This document shows, piece by piece, positions 24,022-34,944 of a stretch of DNA of 64,000 nt. Origin of the DNA: Paludibacteraceae bacterium (GTDB lineage: Bacteria; Bacteroidota; Bacteroidia; Bacteroidales; Paludibacteraceae). How positions within the stretch are numbered: position 1 is the stretch's first letter; each line of letters starts with the position of its first letter. The position numbers and the translations under genes were made by a program. Location: NCBI GenBank assembly GCA_017937025.1, contig JAGBEJ010000005.1, positions 1 to 64,000 on the forward strand, read 5' to 3'. The notes under the pieces were generated by a model. That model searched no databases. It was not told where the DNA came from and saw nothing but the letters and a program-made list of their open reading frames with translations.

Positions 24022-25242
24022 ATGGCGGAAATACAGGCAATGACACTTACACAGCTCAATTCGTATGTCGGCGAGGTTTTGGAGTCATCGTTCCCAGAGG
24101 CTGTGTGGGTCAAGGCGGAGATAAGCGAGTTCCGTGTCAACGGCAATGGCCACGCCTATTTCGAGCTTATCGACAAGACCGGCGATGTGATAACGGCGAA
24201 GTCCAAAGCCGCCTGCTGGCGTAATGTTGTGCCGTCGCTCATGGGCAAGTTCTTTGAGGCTACAGGAGTGGAACTGGCATCGGGCATCAAAGTGCTTCTG
24301 CAGTGCGGAGTGTCGTTTCATCCGGTGTTCGGGCTTTCGTTGGTGGTAAGCGATATAGACCCTTCGTACACGCTGGGCGACATGGCTCGTCAGCGCCAGG
24401 AGATAGTCAACCGCCTGAAGGAAGCCGGTGTTTTCGACCTTAACCGTGAGTTGCCTTTCCCTGAACTGCCTCAGCGTGTGGCGGTCATCTCGTCGGCTAC
24501 GGCAGCTGGCTACGGTGATTTCATGAATCAGCTGCGTTCGTCCGGATATGCGTTCTATACTCATCTTTTTCAAGCCACAATGCAGGGCGACAAGACCGCT
24601 CAGTCCGTCATCTCCGCCTTGGACAAAGTGAACGAGCATTTCGACGATTTCGATGTTGTGGTTATAATCCGTGGTGGTGGCGCTACGTCGGACATGGCTG
24701 GCTTCGAGTCGTATGAGCTTGCCGAGTGTGTCTGCAATTTCCCGTTGCCAGTCGTTACCGGCATCGGTCACCAGCGAGACACTTGTGTGCTCGACCTTGT
24801 GGCTAATCAGCCGGTCAAGACGCCGACGGCAGTGGCGGAGCTTCTTGTTTCGGCTTTCGATGTCAAGATGGACGAGCTTGTAAGGCTGTGCGGCGAGCTC
24901 AGGCTGCTGACTACGAAAAGACTTTCGCCGACGGCTGTTGCGCCATTGGTCAGTGAATTGAAGCGTGTGGCTTTGGCGAAGACGGTTCATGAGAGAACGG
25001 AACTTCGTTCGATTGTTGAGCGTTTGCGGAGCGAGTCCGTCAGGCTGGTGAGCGATAAGAAACACGAGATAGACCTCACGGAGCAGCTCTTGAAGTTCGC
25101 TTCGCCGTTGGAGATTATGAAACGCGGCTTCGCCATGGTCAGCAAGGACGGTAAACGCGTCCGCTCGGCTAAGTCGCTGAAGAGCGGCGACAGAATAAGC
25201 CTGCAGATGATAGACGGCAGCGTTGAGGCGGAGACGAAGTGA
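24022..25242 (+). CDS. xseA: Exodeoxyribonuclease VII large subunit
   Basis: The catalytic subunit of exonuclease VII, which degrades single-stranded DNA from both ends. An N-terminal OB-fold (TLTQLNSYVGEVLESSFPEAVWVKAEISEF) is followed by the conserved catalytic core with VIRGGGATSDM and FPLPVVTGIGHQRDT. A coiled-coil-prone helix follows, and a C-terminal segment with LKRGFAMVSKDGK-like sequence (PLEIMKRGFAMV). The length is normal at 406 residues. Its partner xseB is 9.3 kb upstream. It sits 12 bases after the S8 protease gene, so the two may be co-transcribed. Confidence 0.95.
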   Translation: MAEIQAMTLTQLNSYVGEVLESSFPEAVWVKAEISEFRVNGNGHAYFELIDKTGDVITAKSKAACWRNVVPSLMGKFFEATGVELASGIKVLLQCGVSFHPVFGLSLVVSDIDPSYTLGDMARQRQEIVNRLKEAGVFDLNRELPFPELPQRVAVISSATAAGYGDFMNQLRSSGYAFYTHLFQATMQGDKTAQSVISALDKVNEHFDDFDVVVIIRGGGATSDMAGFESYELAECVCNFPLPVVTGIGHQRDTCVLDLVANQPVKTPTAVAELLVSAFDVKMDELVRLCGELRLLTTKRLSPTAVAPLVSELKRVALAKTVHERTELRSIVERLRSESVRLVSDKKHEIDLTEQLLKFASPLEIMKRGFAMVSKDGKRVRSAKSLKSGDRISLQMIDGSVEAETK

Positions 25243-25356
25243 TAAATGAAAGCTGGCATTTGTGAAACGCAAATGCCATTATCGTGATAAACACTCATAA
25301 AGTGTCAAGGGTGTCGATCTTGCAATCTATTTTTGCGACATCTAAAAAATGTTCAG

Positions 25357-25620
25357 ATGATACTAATCACATTAATTTCAGTAGCGCCCAAAGACAGAGT
25401 CGGCGCTGGGATCATATTCTTTTGCGTATTAGGGACTATTGTGGTAGCCTTAGCGTTGAGAATATATAGAGTGTTGAAAATGCTGCATAGCAAAGGCAAT
25501 GTTATTCATTGGGATTTGTCTGGTGTTGACATTGAAGAGGCTACTCTCAGGCAGCAAGATAGATCACAAGTGGTACATTATGAAACAAGTGGAAGCTATA
25601 CAACTAAGGAAAGTGAATGA
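25357..25620 (+). CDS. Small membrane protein of unknown function overlapping the exporter gene
   Basis: An 87-residue frame with one clear hydrophobic helix (GAGIIFFCVLGTIVVALAL) and a polar, acidic C-terminal half. A TATTTTTG promoter box at 25328-25335 lies just upstream, so the ATG at 25357 is favoured over an earlier TTG. Its end overlaps the exporter frame by 41 bases if that gene begins at 25580; a GTG at 25612 in the exporter frame would reduce the overlap. Family not recognised. It may be a real coupled leader gene. Confidence 0.45.
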   Translation: MILITLISVAPKDRVGAGIIFFCVLGTIVVALALRIYRVLKMLHSKGNVIHWDLSGVDIEEATLRQQDRSQVVHYETSGSYTTKESE

Positions 25621-26362
25621 TTTCCTGTGTGAGTTCGCAGCCTCATTGTCAGGAAGCGGGGCGACTGCGGCGCAGATAGATCAAAGCATAGAAAAGATGG
25701 GGCATGTTTACGCAGGAGAGGCCGATGTTACAATACTTCCTTCGAGCATTTTGATAACTTTGTGGGATAAGGAACACGAGAATTCTTATGCAGGAAGCAT
25801 AAAGATGAAAAGCAAGGGCTTGAATTTCAATATGATAATAAAACTTTGCCAGCTTAGTTGTAAGGTGGATAGCTGTGCTCTGCCATTAGCAGAAGCTGTA
25901 GCCGAGTATAAGGAGATTGTGGCGCAAAAGAAGATGAACTCTGTGGCTGTCTTGCTTTTATCGGGTTTGGCGAACGCATCTTTCTGTCGCTTGTTCGGCG
26001 GAGATATTTATGCTGTTATTATAGTGCTTGTAGCGACTCTTTGCGGCTTTTATTGGAAGAATAAACTCCACGCAGGATTGCATATTGACATACGTTTAGC
26101 TACGATCTTAGCTTCGTGTATTTCCGCAATAATATCTTGTTCTGGATACGTTTTTAATATAAGTTCGACTCCAGACATAGCAGTGGGTACGAGTGTGCTG
26201 TATCTTATCCCCGGAGTGCCTTATATAAATTCTCTGCACGATGCGATTCATAATCATCATGTGTGCGCTTTTAGCCGTTTCATGCAAGCTTTGGTATTGA
26301 CGATGTGCTTAGGTATTGGTCTTGCTTTGGCTGTAATGATAATGAATATTGCTTATTTTTGA
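25580..26362 (+). CDS. ThrE/YjjP-type exporter, N-terminal domain subunit
   Basis: A 260-residue membrane protein of the threonine/serine exporter (YjjP) family. The cytoplasmic N-terminal part has FLCEFAASLSGSGATAAQID and a short beta region typical of the family. About five membrane helices follow, including LYLIPGVPYINSLHD, the conserved PGVP motif. The second half of the exporter is a separate gene that follows at once. The pair exports amino acids or small acids (succinate in the E. coli YjjPB case), with the substrate undetermined here. The start lies inside the upstream small gene. Confidence 0.85.
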   Translation: MKQVEAIQLRKVNDFLCEFAASLSGSGATAAQIDQSIEKMGHVYAGEADVTILPSSILITLWDKEHENSYAGSIKMKSKGLNFNMIIKLCQLSCKVDSCALPLAEAVAEYKEIVAQKKMNSVAVLLLSGLANASFCRLFGGDIYAVIIVLVATLCGFYWKNKLHAGLHIDIRLATILASCISAIISCSGYVFNISSTPDIAVGTSVLYLIPGVPYINSLHDAIHNHHVCAFSRFMQALVLTMCLGIGLALAVMIMNIAYF

Positions 26363-26363
26363 G

Positions 26364-26861
26364 ATGGATTTACTATTAGCATTGTTGGAAGATGGTGTGC
26401 TGGCTGCTGTGGCCTCTGTGGGGTTTGGCAGTATAAGCAATGTGCCATATAGGGCATTCGCTGGTTGCGCGATTTTGTCGTCTGCTGGTCACATGACTAG
26501 ATATATGCTTATGAATGTGTTAGGAATCCATATCCTTGGCGCCGCTTTTGTGGCAGCGCTGCTTATAGGACTATTGTCTGTTCCTGTGGCGAAGTTTTGG
26601 CATGTGCCACCAGAGACATACTCGTTTCCTGCGCTCTTGCCGATGATACCAGGAATGTACGCTTATCGTACGGTGGAGTCATTGATAAAATGTGTGGCAA
26701 ATCCAGATGAATCGGAGTTTGTTCATTATTCTTATTTGTTTGATTATAATGCCGTTATGTGTGTGATGATTGTCGCTGTTATGGTGATAGGCGTAGTGAT
26801 GCCAGTGGTAATGTTTGGCAAAGTGTCTTATTGGCCAGTGAAAAAGGATAAAATAAAATAG
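26364..26861 (+). CDS. ThrE/YjjB-type exporter, second membrane subunit
   Basis: A 165-residue membrane protein with about four or five helices, matching the YjjB (DUF3815) half of ThrE-type exporters. Visible features are VASVGFGSISNVPYRAF at the start and FPALLPMIPGMYAYRT, the counterpart of the PGVP loop. The ATG is 1 base after the upstream TGA, so the two subunits are translationally coupled. It probably assembles with the 25580 product into one transporter. The LysR regulator begins 7 bases downstream. Confidence 0.85.
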   Translation: MDLLLALLEDGVLAAVASVGFGSISNVPYRAFAGCAILSSAGHMTRYMLMNVLGIHILGAAFVAALLIGLLSVPVAKFWHVPPETYSFPALLPMIPGMYAYRTVESLIKCVANPDESEFVHYSYLFDYNAVMCVMIVAVMVIGVVMPVVMFGKVSYWPVKKDKIK

Positions 26862-26868
26862 GAAAATC

Positions 26869-27771
26869 GTGGAACTACATCAGTTAAAAGGATTTGTGAA
26901 AGCCGCAGAGACACTGAATTTCTCAGAAGCGGCAAAGTCATTGTGCGTGAACCAGAGTTCGTTTTCTCAGTATATAAAGCAATTAGAATATGAACTGGGT
27001 GCGAATCTGTTCGAACGAAATAGCCATGAAGTTACCTTAACAGAGGCTGGGGAGGAACTGTTGCCTTACGCCAAGAAAGTAGTGGTGGATTTGGAGAATT
27101 GCAAAAACAGGATGAACGACCTGAAGGAAATGAAGTGCGGAACACTAAATATTGGAGTAACCCACTCGTTTAGCATGGCGACGACAGAAACAGTGCTGGA
27201 GTTCAAAAAAAAGAACCCAAATGTAAGGGTGAATATTTATTACAGGACAATGGAGGATTTGATGGTAATGCTGTTAGAGAGAGAAGTGGATTTTGTCCTG
27301 TCGTATCGTCCGATAGATTGTCCGAGGCAGATAGAGTCGCATATGCTTTTTGAGGATTGTCTTTCGGCTGTGGTAAGGGCCGACCATCCTTTGGCCAAGA
27401 AGAAAAGTGTCACAATACAGGAGATGGCACAGTATCCAATGGTGTTGCCGGCAAAAGGGTTGCAGGCTCGCAGTGTGTTAGATAAAATGGTTTTGGTGAA
27501 AGATGTGGATCTTGACGTAAGGATAGAGGTGAATTTGGTTTCGCCCTTGATGAGGCTCGTAAGAGAGGGAAATTTGATAAGTGTTCTCTCGCACAGCGCT
27601 TTAGAATGTGAGCGTGGCTTGGTCTCTGTGCCAATAAACGACCCGATGTCTGTGATGGAAGGCTCGTATAATGTCTTGAAAGGAACATACATAAAAGCTT
27701 CCGTGAGAGAGTTTGTGAAGCTGCTTTGTGACAACCCGAAGATTCAGTCGCGTTTGCTAAGTGGACTGTAG
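26869..27771 (+). CDS. LysR-family transcriptional regulator (GTG start)
   Basis: A 300-residue LTTR. The N-terminal winged helix-turn-helix (residues 1-60) contains FSEAAKSLCVNQSSFSQYIKQLE. A linker helix leads to the periplasmic-binding-protein-like effector domain with VTHSFSMA and the usual DFVLSYRP strand. The start is a GTG at 26869, 7 bases after the exporter gene, and the N-terminus MELHQLKGFVKAAETLNF is typical. It probably senses a small molecule and controls the exporter operon it terminates, though LysR genes usually are divergent, not downstream. Confidence 0.9.
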   Translation: MELHQLKGFVKAAETLNFSEAAKSLCVNQSSFSQYIKQLEYELGANLFERNSHEVTLTEAGEELLPYAKKVVVDLENCKNRMNDLKEMKCGTLNIGVTHSFSMATTETVLEFKKKNPNVRVNIYYRTMEDLMVMLLEREVDFVLSYRPIDCPRQIESHMLFEDCLSAVVRADHPLAKKKSVTIQEMAQYPMVLPAKGLQARSVLDKMVLVKDVDLDVRIEVNLVSPLMRLVREGNLISVLSHSALECERGLVSVPINDPMSVMEGSYNVLKGTYIKASVREFVKLLCDNPKIQSRLLSGL

Positions 27772-27787
27772 CTTAATGAGCTAAGGC

Positions 27788-28294
27788 TTACATCTTCTGC
27801 CTGTGCATTCCTATTTCAATCACTTCAAGATTGCGGATGTCGGTGCCATCGATTTCGAAGCGGACTAATGTCCTTACGTTATGAAATCCGTATTTGCCTT
27901 CTGCGCCTGGGTTTATGTGCAGCGTGCCTAACTTTTTGTCGTACATCACCTTCAGTATGTGCGAGTGTCCCGAAATGAAAAGCTTCGGCGGATGCATGAA
28001 AATCTCAGGCTTCACTTCCCTTGCGTATTTGCCAGGGTAGCCGCCTATGTGCGTCATCCACACGTCAACGCCTTCGCACATCCAGCGTTCGTGCTGCTTG
28101 AACATCACGCGGAGCTTGTCGCCGTCGATGTTGCCATAGACAGCCCGCAGCGGCTTGAAGGCGGCGAGCCTGTCAGCCACCTCGACTGTGCCTATGTCGC
28201 CGGCGTGCCACACCTCGTCGCAGTCCTTGAAGTGCTCGAAGACCTTGTCGTCCAAGAATCCATGAGTGTCCGAAAGCAGTCCGATTTTTTTCAT
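27788..28294 (-). CDS. YfcE/MJ0936-type metallophosphoesterase
   Basis: A 168-residue calcineurin-like phosphodiesterase of the YfcE type. Metal-binding motifs are visible: SDTHG near residue 9, HAGDIG near 35, GNID near 57, and GHSH at about 110 with a final His in HINPGA. These proteins cleave phosphodiesters in vitro, and the natural substrate is unknown. The gene is convergent with the LysR gene and divergent from the ATP synthase operon. Confidence 0.9.
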   Translation of the reverse strand: MKKIGLLSDTHGFLDDKVFEHFKDCDEVWHAGDIGTVEVADRLAAFKPLRAVYGNIDGDKLRVMFKQHERWMCEGVDVWMTHIGGYPGKYAREVKPEIFMHPPKLFISGHSHILKVMYDKKLGTLHINPGAEGKYGFHNVRTLVRFEIDGTDIRNLEVIEIGMHRQKM

Positions 28295-28419
28295 GCCGCA
28301 AATGTAGTCAAAAATATACGCTTTACATTATATATAGGGATTCAGGTTATAAATTGAAATTTCTAAAGTCGTTTTGCTTACAAAAAAGAACTTTTAAGGT
28401 ATTTTTAATTGAGAATTAT

Positions 28420-28450
28420 TTTGTTTTTGATTTTTACATCTCTATATTTG
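28420..28450 (+). promoter_or_regulatory. Promoter of the ATP synthase operon
   Basis: TTTG at 28420-28423 and TATATTTG at 28443-28450 are 19 bases apart, an ideal Bacteroidota promoter. Transcription would begin near 28457, about 40 bases before atpD. Confidence 0.8.
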
Positions 28451-28493
28451 AAGAAATTTCGCTTGACGAATATTAAAAACTAACCAAAAATAA

Positions 28494-30014
<1,521 letters not shown>

Positions 30015-30033
30015 CAGAAATATTTAAACGGAT

Positions 30034-30306
30034 ATGAAATTCACATTGTTGTCACCACAAAGCACACTGTTTGAAGGTGAGGTAGATTCGGTAACAGTGC
30101 CAGGTGAGCTCGGCTCATTCACTGTCTGGCCTAATCACGCGGCTCTGATATCTTCTCTGAAGGAAGGCGACTTAGTCGTGAGGACAAAGAGCGCTGACGG
30201 CAAATCGTCTGAGCAGCAGACTTTCACTGTTGACGGCGGCTTTGTCGAGGTGAGAGACAATGCGATTTCAGTCTGTGTAGAGCGTGTCCTTGAAAACAAG
30301 GCGTAA
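30034..30306 (+). CDS. atpC: F1Fo ATP synthase subunit epsilon (short form)
   Basis: A 90-residue epsilon subunit: the N-terminal beta-sandwich is complete (LLSPQSTLFEGEVDSVTVPGELGSF), but the C-terminal inhibitory helices found in E. coli are absent. The short form is normal in Bacteroidota and is not a truncation. It lies 19 bases after atpD. Confidence 0.92.
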   Translation: MKFTLLSPQSTLFEGEVDSVTVPGELGSFTVWPNHAALISSLKEGDLVVRTKSADGKSSEQQTFTVDGGFVEVRDNAISVCVERVLENKA

Positions 30307-30345
30307 GCTTTAATATAGAAAAACACGAGGTTCGAGAGAGAACTC

Positions 30346-30705
30346 ATGAAACGAGACATGTTGATACTGACATTGATGTTGCTGCTTATGTATATTGCAG
30401 CGACACTTGTCATAGGGGAGGAGGCATGCAAGGAGACGAGGCTTCTGCCTGTCATACCGGCGTTCTTCCTGATGCTCGGCAGCGTGACGATGAGCCTGCT
30501 TAAAAACGTAAGCGGAAACGGAGTCAATCTGATAATGGGCATCAAGGTGGCGAGGCTGTTGCTTTCTCTTGTCGTGGTGATGGTGTATGTGCTTTTTGTG
30601 AAGACCAACGCTATTGTCTTCGTGGTCACTTTCGGAGTGTTTTTCTTGGCTTATATTGTCTTTGAGACATGGATGCTATTACGTTGGAATAAGAAGAAAA
30701 AATAA
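30346..30705 (+). CDS. AtpI-like small membrane protein
   Basis: A 119-residue protein with four hydrophobic helices: LILTLMLLLMYIAATLVI, LPVIPAFFLMLGSVTMSLL, KVARLLLSLVVVMVYVLF and IVFVVTFGVFFLAYIVF. It sits between atpC and atpB, the place of the AtpI/Z-type gene in ATP synthase operons. The usual role proposed for AtpI is help with c-ring assembly. Sequence similarity to AtpI is only general, so the assignment rests on position and topology. Confidence 0.7.
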   Translation: MKRDMLILTLMLLLMYIAATLVIGEEACKETRLLPVIPAFFLMLGSVTMSLLKNVSGNGVNLIMGIKVARLLLSLVVVMVYVLFVKTNAIVFVVTFGVFFLAYIVFETWMLLRWNKKKK

Positions 30706-30716
30706 AACGAGCTATA

Positions 30717-31790
30717 ATGATGAATCTGCTAAAAAAAGGAAGCATAATTCTCCTTATGATGTTCGTGTCGATATTCTCGGCATTCTCGGCAGAAACTGAG
30801 GAAAAGGAATTCAATGCAGGAGATTTCATATTTGGCCATATAAGAAACGCGTACGGTTGGCATGTCACAGCCGTCAACGACGAAGAGATAACCATTCCGC
30901 TCCCTGTCATTGTGAAGAGCGAGAGCCGCGGATGGTTCGTGTTCTCGTCTGCGCGTCTCGAAGAGACTGGCGAGTATGAAGGATTCAGAATCTCCAATTC
31001 TTCCCTTCACAAGGGACGTCTGGTGGAGGTGATGCCGGACGGTTCGGAGGTAAGGCCTTGGGATTTCTCTATAACAAAGAACGTGCTTGAGATACTCATC
31101 GCTTCGGCTTTGGTGCTGGCGTTGTTCTTCTCGCTTGTGCGTTTCTACAAGAAGAATCCGATGAAGGCGCCTAAGGGACTTCTCGGTGCATTCGAAGTTC
31201 TTGTGCTGTTCATTGTCGATGAGGTCATCAAGCCTTGTATCGGCAAGGGATACGAGAAGTACACACCTTATCTTCTGACCGTGTTCTTCTTTATTCTGAT
31301 TAACAATGTTCTTGGAATGATTCCAATCTTCCCAGGCGGCGCTAATGTGACAGGCAACATTGCAGTCACAGCAGTTCTGGCGCTCATCACATTTGTGTAT
31401 ATCAATGTGTTCGCGTCGAAGGAGTACTGGAAGGACATCTTCCTTGTGCCAGCTGCGCCATCATGGCTCAAAGTGCCAATTCCAATAATGCCGATACTTG
31501 AGTTCGTAGGCGTATTCACTAAGCCTTTAGCACTGATGATCCGTCTCTTTGCCAACATATTGGCAGGTCACATTATCGAGCTTGTGTTCATGGTGCTTAT
31601 ATTCATCCTCAGCGATTGCGGCAAGAACTTGGGCATAGGTGTAGGAACGGGAGTGTTCTCGGTGCTGTTTGCATTCTTCATGCAGGTGCTTGAGGTGCTG
31701 GTCGTATTCCTTCAGGCGTATGTGTTCACTCTGCTTTCGTCAGTGTTCATCGGTCTGTCGAGAATAGAGGAGCACGCAGAAAAAGAATAA
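30717..31790 (+). CDS. atpB: F1Fo ATP synthase subunit a
   Basis: The Fo a subunit, which forms the proton half-channels. A Bacteroidota-type N-terminal extension of about 110 residues with its own signal-like helix (GSIILLMMFVSIFSAFSAE) precedes the membrane part. The essential Arg is in FTKPLALMIRLFANILAGH (LALMIRLFANI). The C-terminus has several membrane helices. At 357 residues it is longer than the E. coli protein because of the extension. atpE follows 55 bases later. Confidence 0.95.
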   Translation: MMNLLKKGSIILLMMFVSIFSAFSAETEEKEFNAGDFIFGHIRNAYGWHVTAVNDEEITIPLPVIVKSESRGWFVFSSARLEETGEYEGFRISNSSLHKGRLVEVMPDGSEVRPWDFSITKNVLEILIASALVLALFFSLVRFYKKNPMKAPKGLLGAFEVLVLFIVDEVIKPCIGKGYEKYTPYLLTVFFFILINNVLGMIPIFPGGANVTGNIAVTAVLALITFVYINVFASKEYWKDIFLVPAAPSWLKVPIPIMPILEFVGVFTKPLALMIRLFANILAGHIIELVFMVLIFILSDCGKNLGIGVGTGVFSVLFAFFMQVLEVLVVFLQAYVFTLLSSVFIGLSRIEEHAEKE

Positions 31791-31818
31791 GAAAAAGAGA
31801 AAAATAATTATAATCTAA

Positions 31819-32112
<294 letters not shown>

Positions 32113-32234
32113 GAGAACACAAAAGATTATGCTTGGTGTTGGCGCTGCGAAAGCAGTGCCAACCGTAAGCATAGCCAAGTAAAGTAGATTTTTAAGGACC
32201 GCGTCTTTATAGGCGCAAAACCAACAAGTCAATT

Positions 32235-32732
32235 ATGGATCTGTTTAATCCGGAATCGGGACTCGTCATTTGGATGCTGGTGGTATTCCTGCTGGTGCTT
32301 TTTGTTCTTGCAAAATTCGCATTTCCAGTAATATCAAAGTCTTTGTCGGAACGCGAGCAGCGCATCAATAATGCGTTGAAGGTGGCGGATGAGGCTGAGG
32401 CTAAGCTGGCCCACGTAGAAGAGGAAAGAAGAAAAATACTTGCCGAGGCTAAAGAGGCTCAGCAAGAGGCCATAAACGAGGTGAAGGCCCAGAAGAAACA
32501 GTGGCTCGAAACAGCCAGAGCTGAGGCGCAGGCTGAAGCTAACAAGATTGTGGCTGAGGCGAGAGCGTCTATTGAAGCTGAGAAACAGCAGGCTTTGAAA
32601 GAGGTTCGCAACGAGGTCGCTAAGCTTTCTGTGGAAATCGCCGGCAAGGTGCTCCGTCACGACCTTGAGTCGGACGAGGCTCAGATGGCGCTTGTGAATA
32701 AGATAATGGAAGAGGACGCTATGCTGAACTAA
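32235..32732 (+). CDS. atpF: F1Fo ATP synthase subunit b
   Basis: The peripheral-stalk b subunit: one N-terminal membrane helix (LVIWMLVVFLLVLFVLAKFAF) followed by a long charged Ala/Glu/Lys-rich coiled coil. At 165 residues it is normal. atpH follows 34 bases downstream. The 122-base gap before it carries no gene. Confidence 0.95.
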   Translation: MDLFNPESGLVIWMLVVFLLVLFVLAKFAFPVISKSLSEREQRINNALKVADEAEAKLAHVEEERRKILAEAKEAQQEAINEVKAQKKQWLETARAEAQAEANKIVAEARASIEAEKQQALKEVRNEVAKLSVEIAGKVLRHDLESDEAQMALVNKIMEEDAMLN

Positions 32733-32766
32733 TGCAGTCCGCTCGAAAATCTCATAGACAAAAGAA

Positions 32767-33306
32767 ATGAATACAGGAAAAATATCTGTTAGATACTCAA
32801 GTGCTCTTTATTCCATAGCCAAGGAACGAGGAGAGGAAGAATCTGTGTACGAGCAGATGCACGCGTTGTCGGAGGCGTTTTTCCATACGCCAGGAATGTC
32901 GGCGGCATTGTCCAATCCGATGTATTCCGACGACGACAAACTCAAATTGCTTCGTACTGCTATCGGCGCAGGTCTGACAGAGACTGTTGACCAGTTCTTC
33001 CTTTTCGTTGTGAAAAAGGAACGTCTTGAGTTTGTGCCGTTCATGTCGATGATGTATCAAGAGATATACAGAAAAGACAAGAACATTGTGCTGAGCAAGG
33101 TGATAACTGCTCGCAAGCTTAAGTCCGAGGCTTTGGAGGCTTTGAGACAGAAGGTTTCGAAGTCAACAGGCAAGCAGGTGGTTATGTATGACGAGACGAA
33201 CGAGGACCTGATAGGCGGATTCGTGCTCGAGCTTAACAACCTCCGCTACGATGCAAGCGTCAAGGCGTCGCTTGAGAAAATAGAGAGTAAATTGACAGGA
33301 AAATAA
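32767..33306 (+). CDS. atpH: F1Fo ATP synthase subunit delta
   Basis: The 179-residue delta (OSCP-type) subunit, which links the b stalk to the top of F1. Helices of the N-terminal domain begin RYSSALYSIAKERGEEESVYEQM, and the C-terminal part contains the conserved DLIGGFVLELNNLRYDASVKASLEKI. Spacing to atpA is 20 bases. Confidence 0.95.
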   Translation: MNTGKISVRYSSALYSIAKERGEEESVYEQMHALSEAFFHTPGMSAALSNPMYSDDDKLKLLRTAIGAGLTETVDQFFLFVVKKERLEFVPFMSMMYQEIYRKDKNIVLSKVITARKLKSEALEALRQKVSKSTGKQVVMYDETNEDLIGGFVLELNNLRYDASVKASLEKIESKLTGK

Positions 33307-33326
33307 CAATCAAAAAATAAATCGCT

Positions 33327-34916
33327 ATGTCCGATATTAAACCAAGTGAAGTTTACGACATTCTGAAACAGCAGCTGGCAGGCATGGAAAGCACTGCCCG
33401 TATGGAAGAAGTCGGAAAGGTTCTTCAAGTTAAGGACGGCGTTGCTATCATTTTCGGCTTGGATAACGTACAAGCCAACGAGCTTATCGAGTTCGAGAAC
33501 GGAATGATGGGCGTTGTGATGAACTTGGAGGAAGATAATGTAGGTGCCGTGCTTTTCGGTCCTTCAGAGAACATAAAGGAAGGTTTCTCCGTGAAACGAA
33601 CTGGCCGTATCGCTTCGGTGATGGCTGGAGACGGCTTGCTGGGCCGTGTCGTTGACACTTTGGGTAATCCTATCGACGGCAAGGGACCTATACAAGGTCA
33701 GCTGTATGAGATGCCGCTGGAAAGAAAGGCTCCTGGAGTCGTGTTCCGTCAGCCAGTGAACCAGCCTCTCCAGACCGGTCTTAAGGCTATCGACTCTCAG
33801 ATACCAATCGGTAGAGGTCAGCGTGAGCTTATCATCGGCGACCGTCAGACAGGTAAGACAGCAATCGCAGTTGACACAATCATAAACCAGCGCGAGAACT
33901 TCAAGAACGGCGACCCAGTTTACTGTATCTACGTCGCTGTAGGTCAGAAGGCTTCTACTGTAGCCAATCTGGTGAAGACACTCAAGGACCACGGAGCAAT
34001 GGATTATACTGTCGTTGTTTCGGCAACTGCTGCTGACCCTGCTGCCATGCAGTTCTACGCACCATACGCCGGCGCTGCTATCGGAGAGTTATTCCGCGAC
34101 ACAGGCCGCCACGCATTGGTAATTTACGACGACTTGTCTAAGCAGGCTGTCGCATATCGTGAGGTGTCTCTGATTCTTCGTCGTCCACCAGGACGTGAGG
34201 CTTATCCAGGTGATATCTTCTATCTGCACTCACGTCTTTTGGAGCGTGCTGCGAAGATTATCGCTTCTGAGGATGTGGCTAAGCAGATGAACGACCTGCC
34301 AGACTCAATAAAAGACATCGTGAAGGGTGGAGGCTCATTGACAGCCCTGCCTATCATCGAGACTCAGGCTGGCGACGTGTCCGCATATATCCCAACGAAC
34401 GTGATTTCCATCACCGACGGTCAGATCTTCTTGGAGACAGACTTGTTCAACGCCGGAGTAAGACCTGCGATAAACGTCGGTATCTCCGTGTCTCGTGTGG
34501 GTGGTAACGCTCAGTCTAAGGCCATGAAGAAGGTGGCAGGAACACTGAAACTCGACCAGGCTCAGTATCGTGAGTTGGCGGCATTCGCTAAGTTCGGTTC
34601 CGACCTTGATGCGGTGACTAAGTCAATATTGGACAAGGGTGCTAAGAACGTGGAGCTCCTCAAACAAGGACAGTACGCTCCTGTGCCAGTCGAGAAGCAG
34701 ATCGCGATAATCTTCCTCGGAACAAAGGGACTGCTCGCTGGTGTGCCTATCGACAAGATACACGAGTTCGAGAAATCATTCCTTGATATGCTTGAGATGA
34801 AGCATAAGGCTGATGTTCTTGACGTATTGAAGTCAGGAAAAATCACCGACGAGATAATGCAGACTCTCGAGACAGAGGCAAAGAACATGATAGAGGTAGA
34901 ATACGGCAAAGCCTGA
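33327..34916 (+). CDS. atpA: F1Fo ATP synthase subunit alpha
   Basis: The regulatory nucleotide-binding alpha subunit. P-loop GDRQTGKT in [14 protein letters not shown], with the conserved [23 protein letters not shown] and the Arg-finger region [13 protein letters not shown]. The length is 529 residues, slightly above the E. coli protein. It begins with a short N-terminal helix typical of the family. Confidence 0.98.
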   Translation: MSDIKPSEVYDILKQQLAGMESTARMEEVGKVLQVKDGVAIIFGLDNVQANELIEFENGMMGVVMNLEEDNVGAVLFGPSENIKEGFSVKRTGRIASVMAGDGLLGRVVDTLGNPIDGKGPIQGQLYEMPLERKAPGVVFRQPVNQPLQTGLKAIDSQIPIGRGQRELIIGDRQTGKTAIAVDTIINQRENFKNGDPVYCIYVAVGQKASTVANLVKTLKDHGAMDYTVVVSATAADPAAMQFYAPYAGAAIGELFRDTGRHALVIYDDLSKQAVAYREVSLILRRPPGREAYPGDIFYLHSRLLERAAKIIASEDVAKQMNDLPDSIKDIVKGGGSLTALPIIETQAGDVSAYIPTNVISITDGQIFLETDLFNAGVRPAINVGISVSRVGGNAQSKAMKKVAGTLKLDQAQYRELAAFAKFGSDLDAVTKSILDKGAKNVELLKQGQYAPVPVEKQIAIIFLGTKGLLAGVPIDKIHEFEKSFLDMLEMKHKADVLDVLKSGKITDEIMQTLETEAKNMIEVEYGKA

Positions 34917-34944
34917 GCTTGAACATTTATAAAACAGAAAAGAT

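Noticed and set aside
24085-25272. Long minus-strand frames opposite xseA, metG, the S8 protease and other genes
   Set aside because: They mirror well-supported plus-strand genes, have Arg/His/Ser-rich composition, and match no family. They are shadows from codon bias.
30034-30306. Truncated atpC
   Set aside because: Bacteroidota epsilon subunits normally lack the C-terminal helices, so 90 residues is not a defect.
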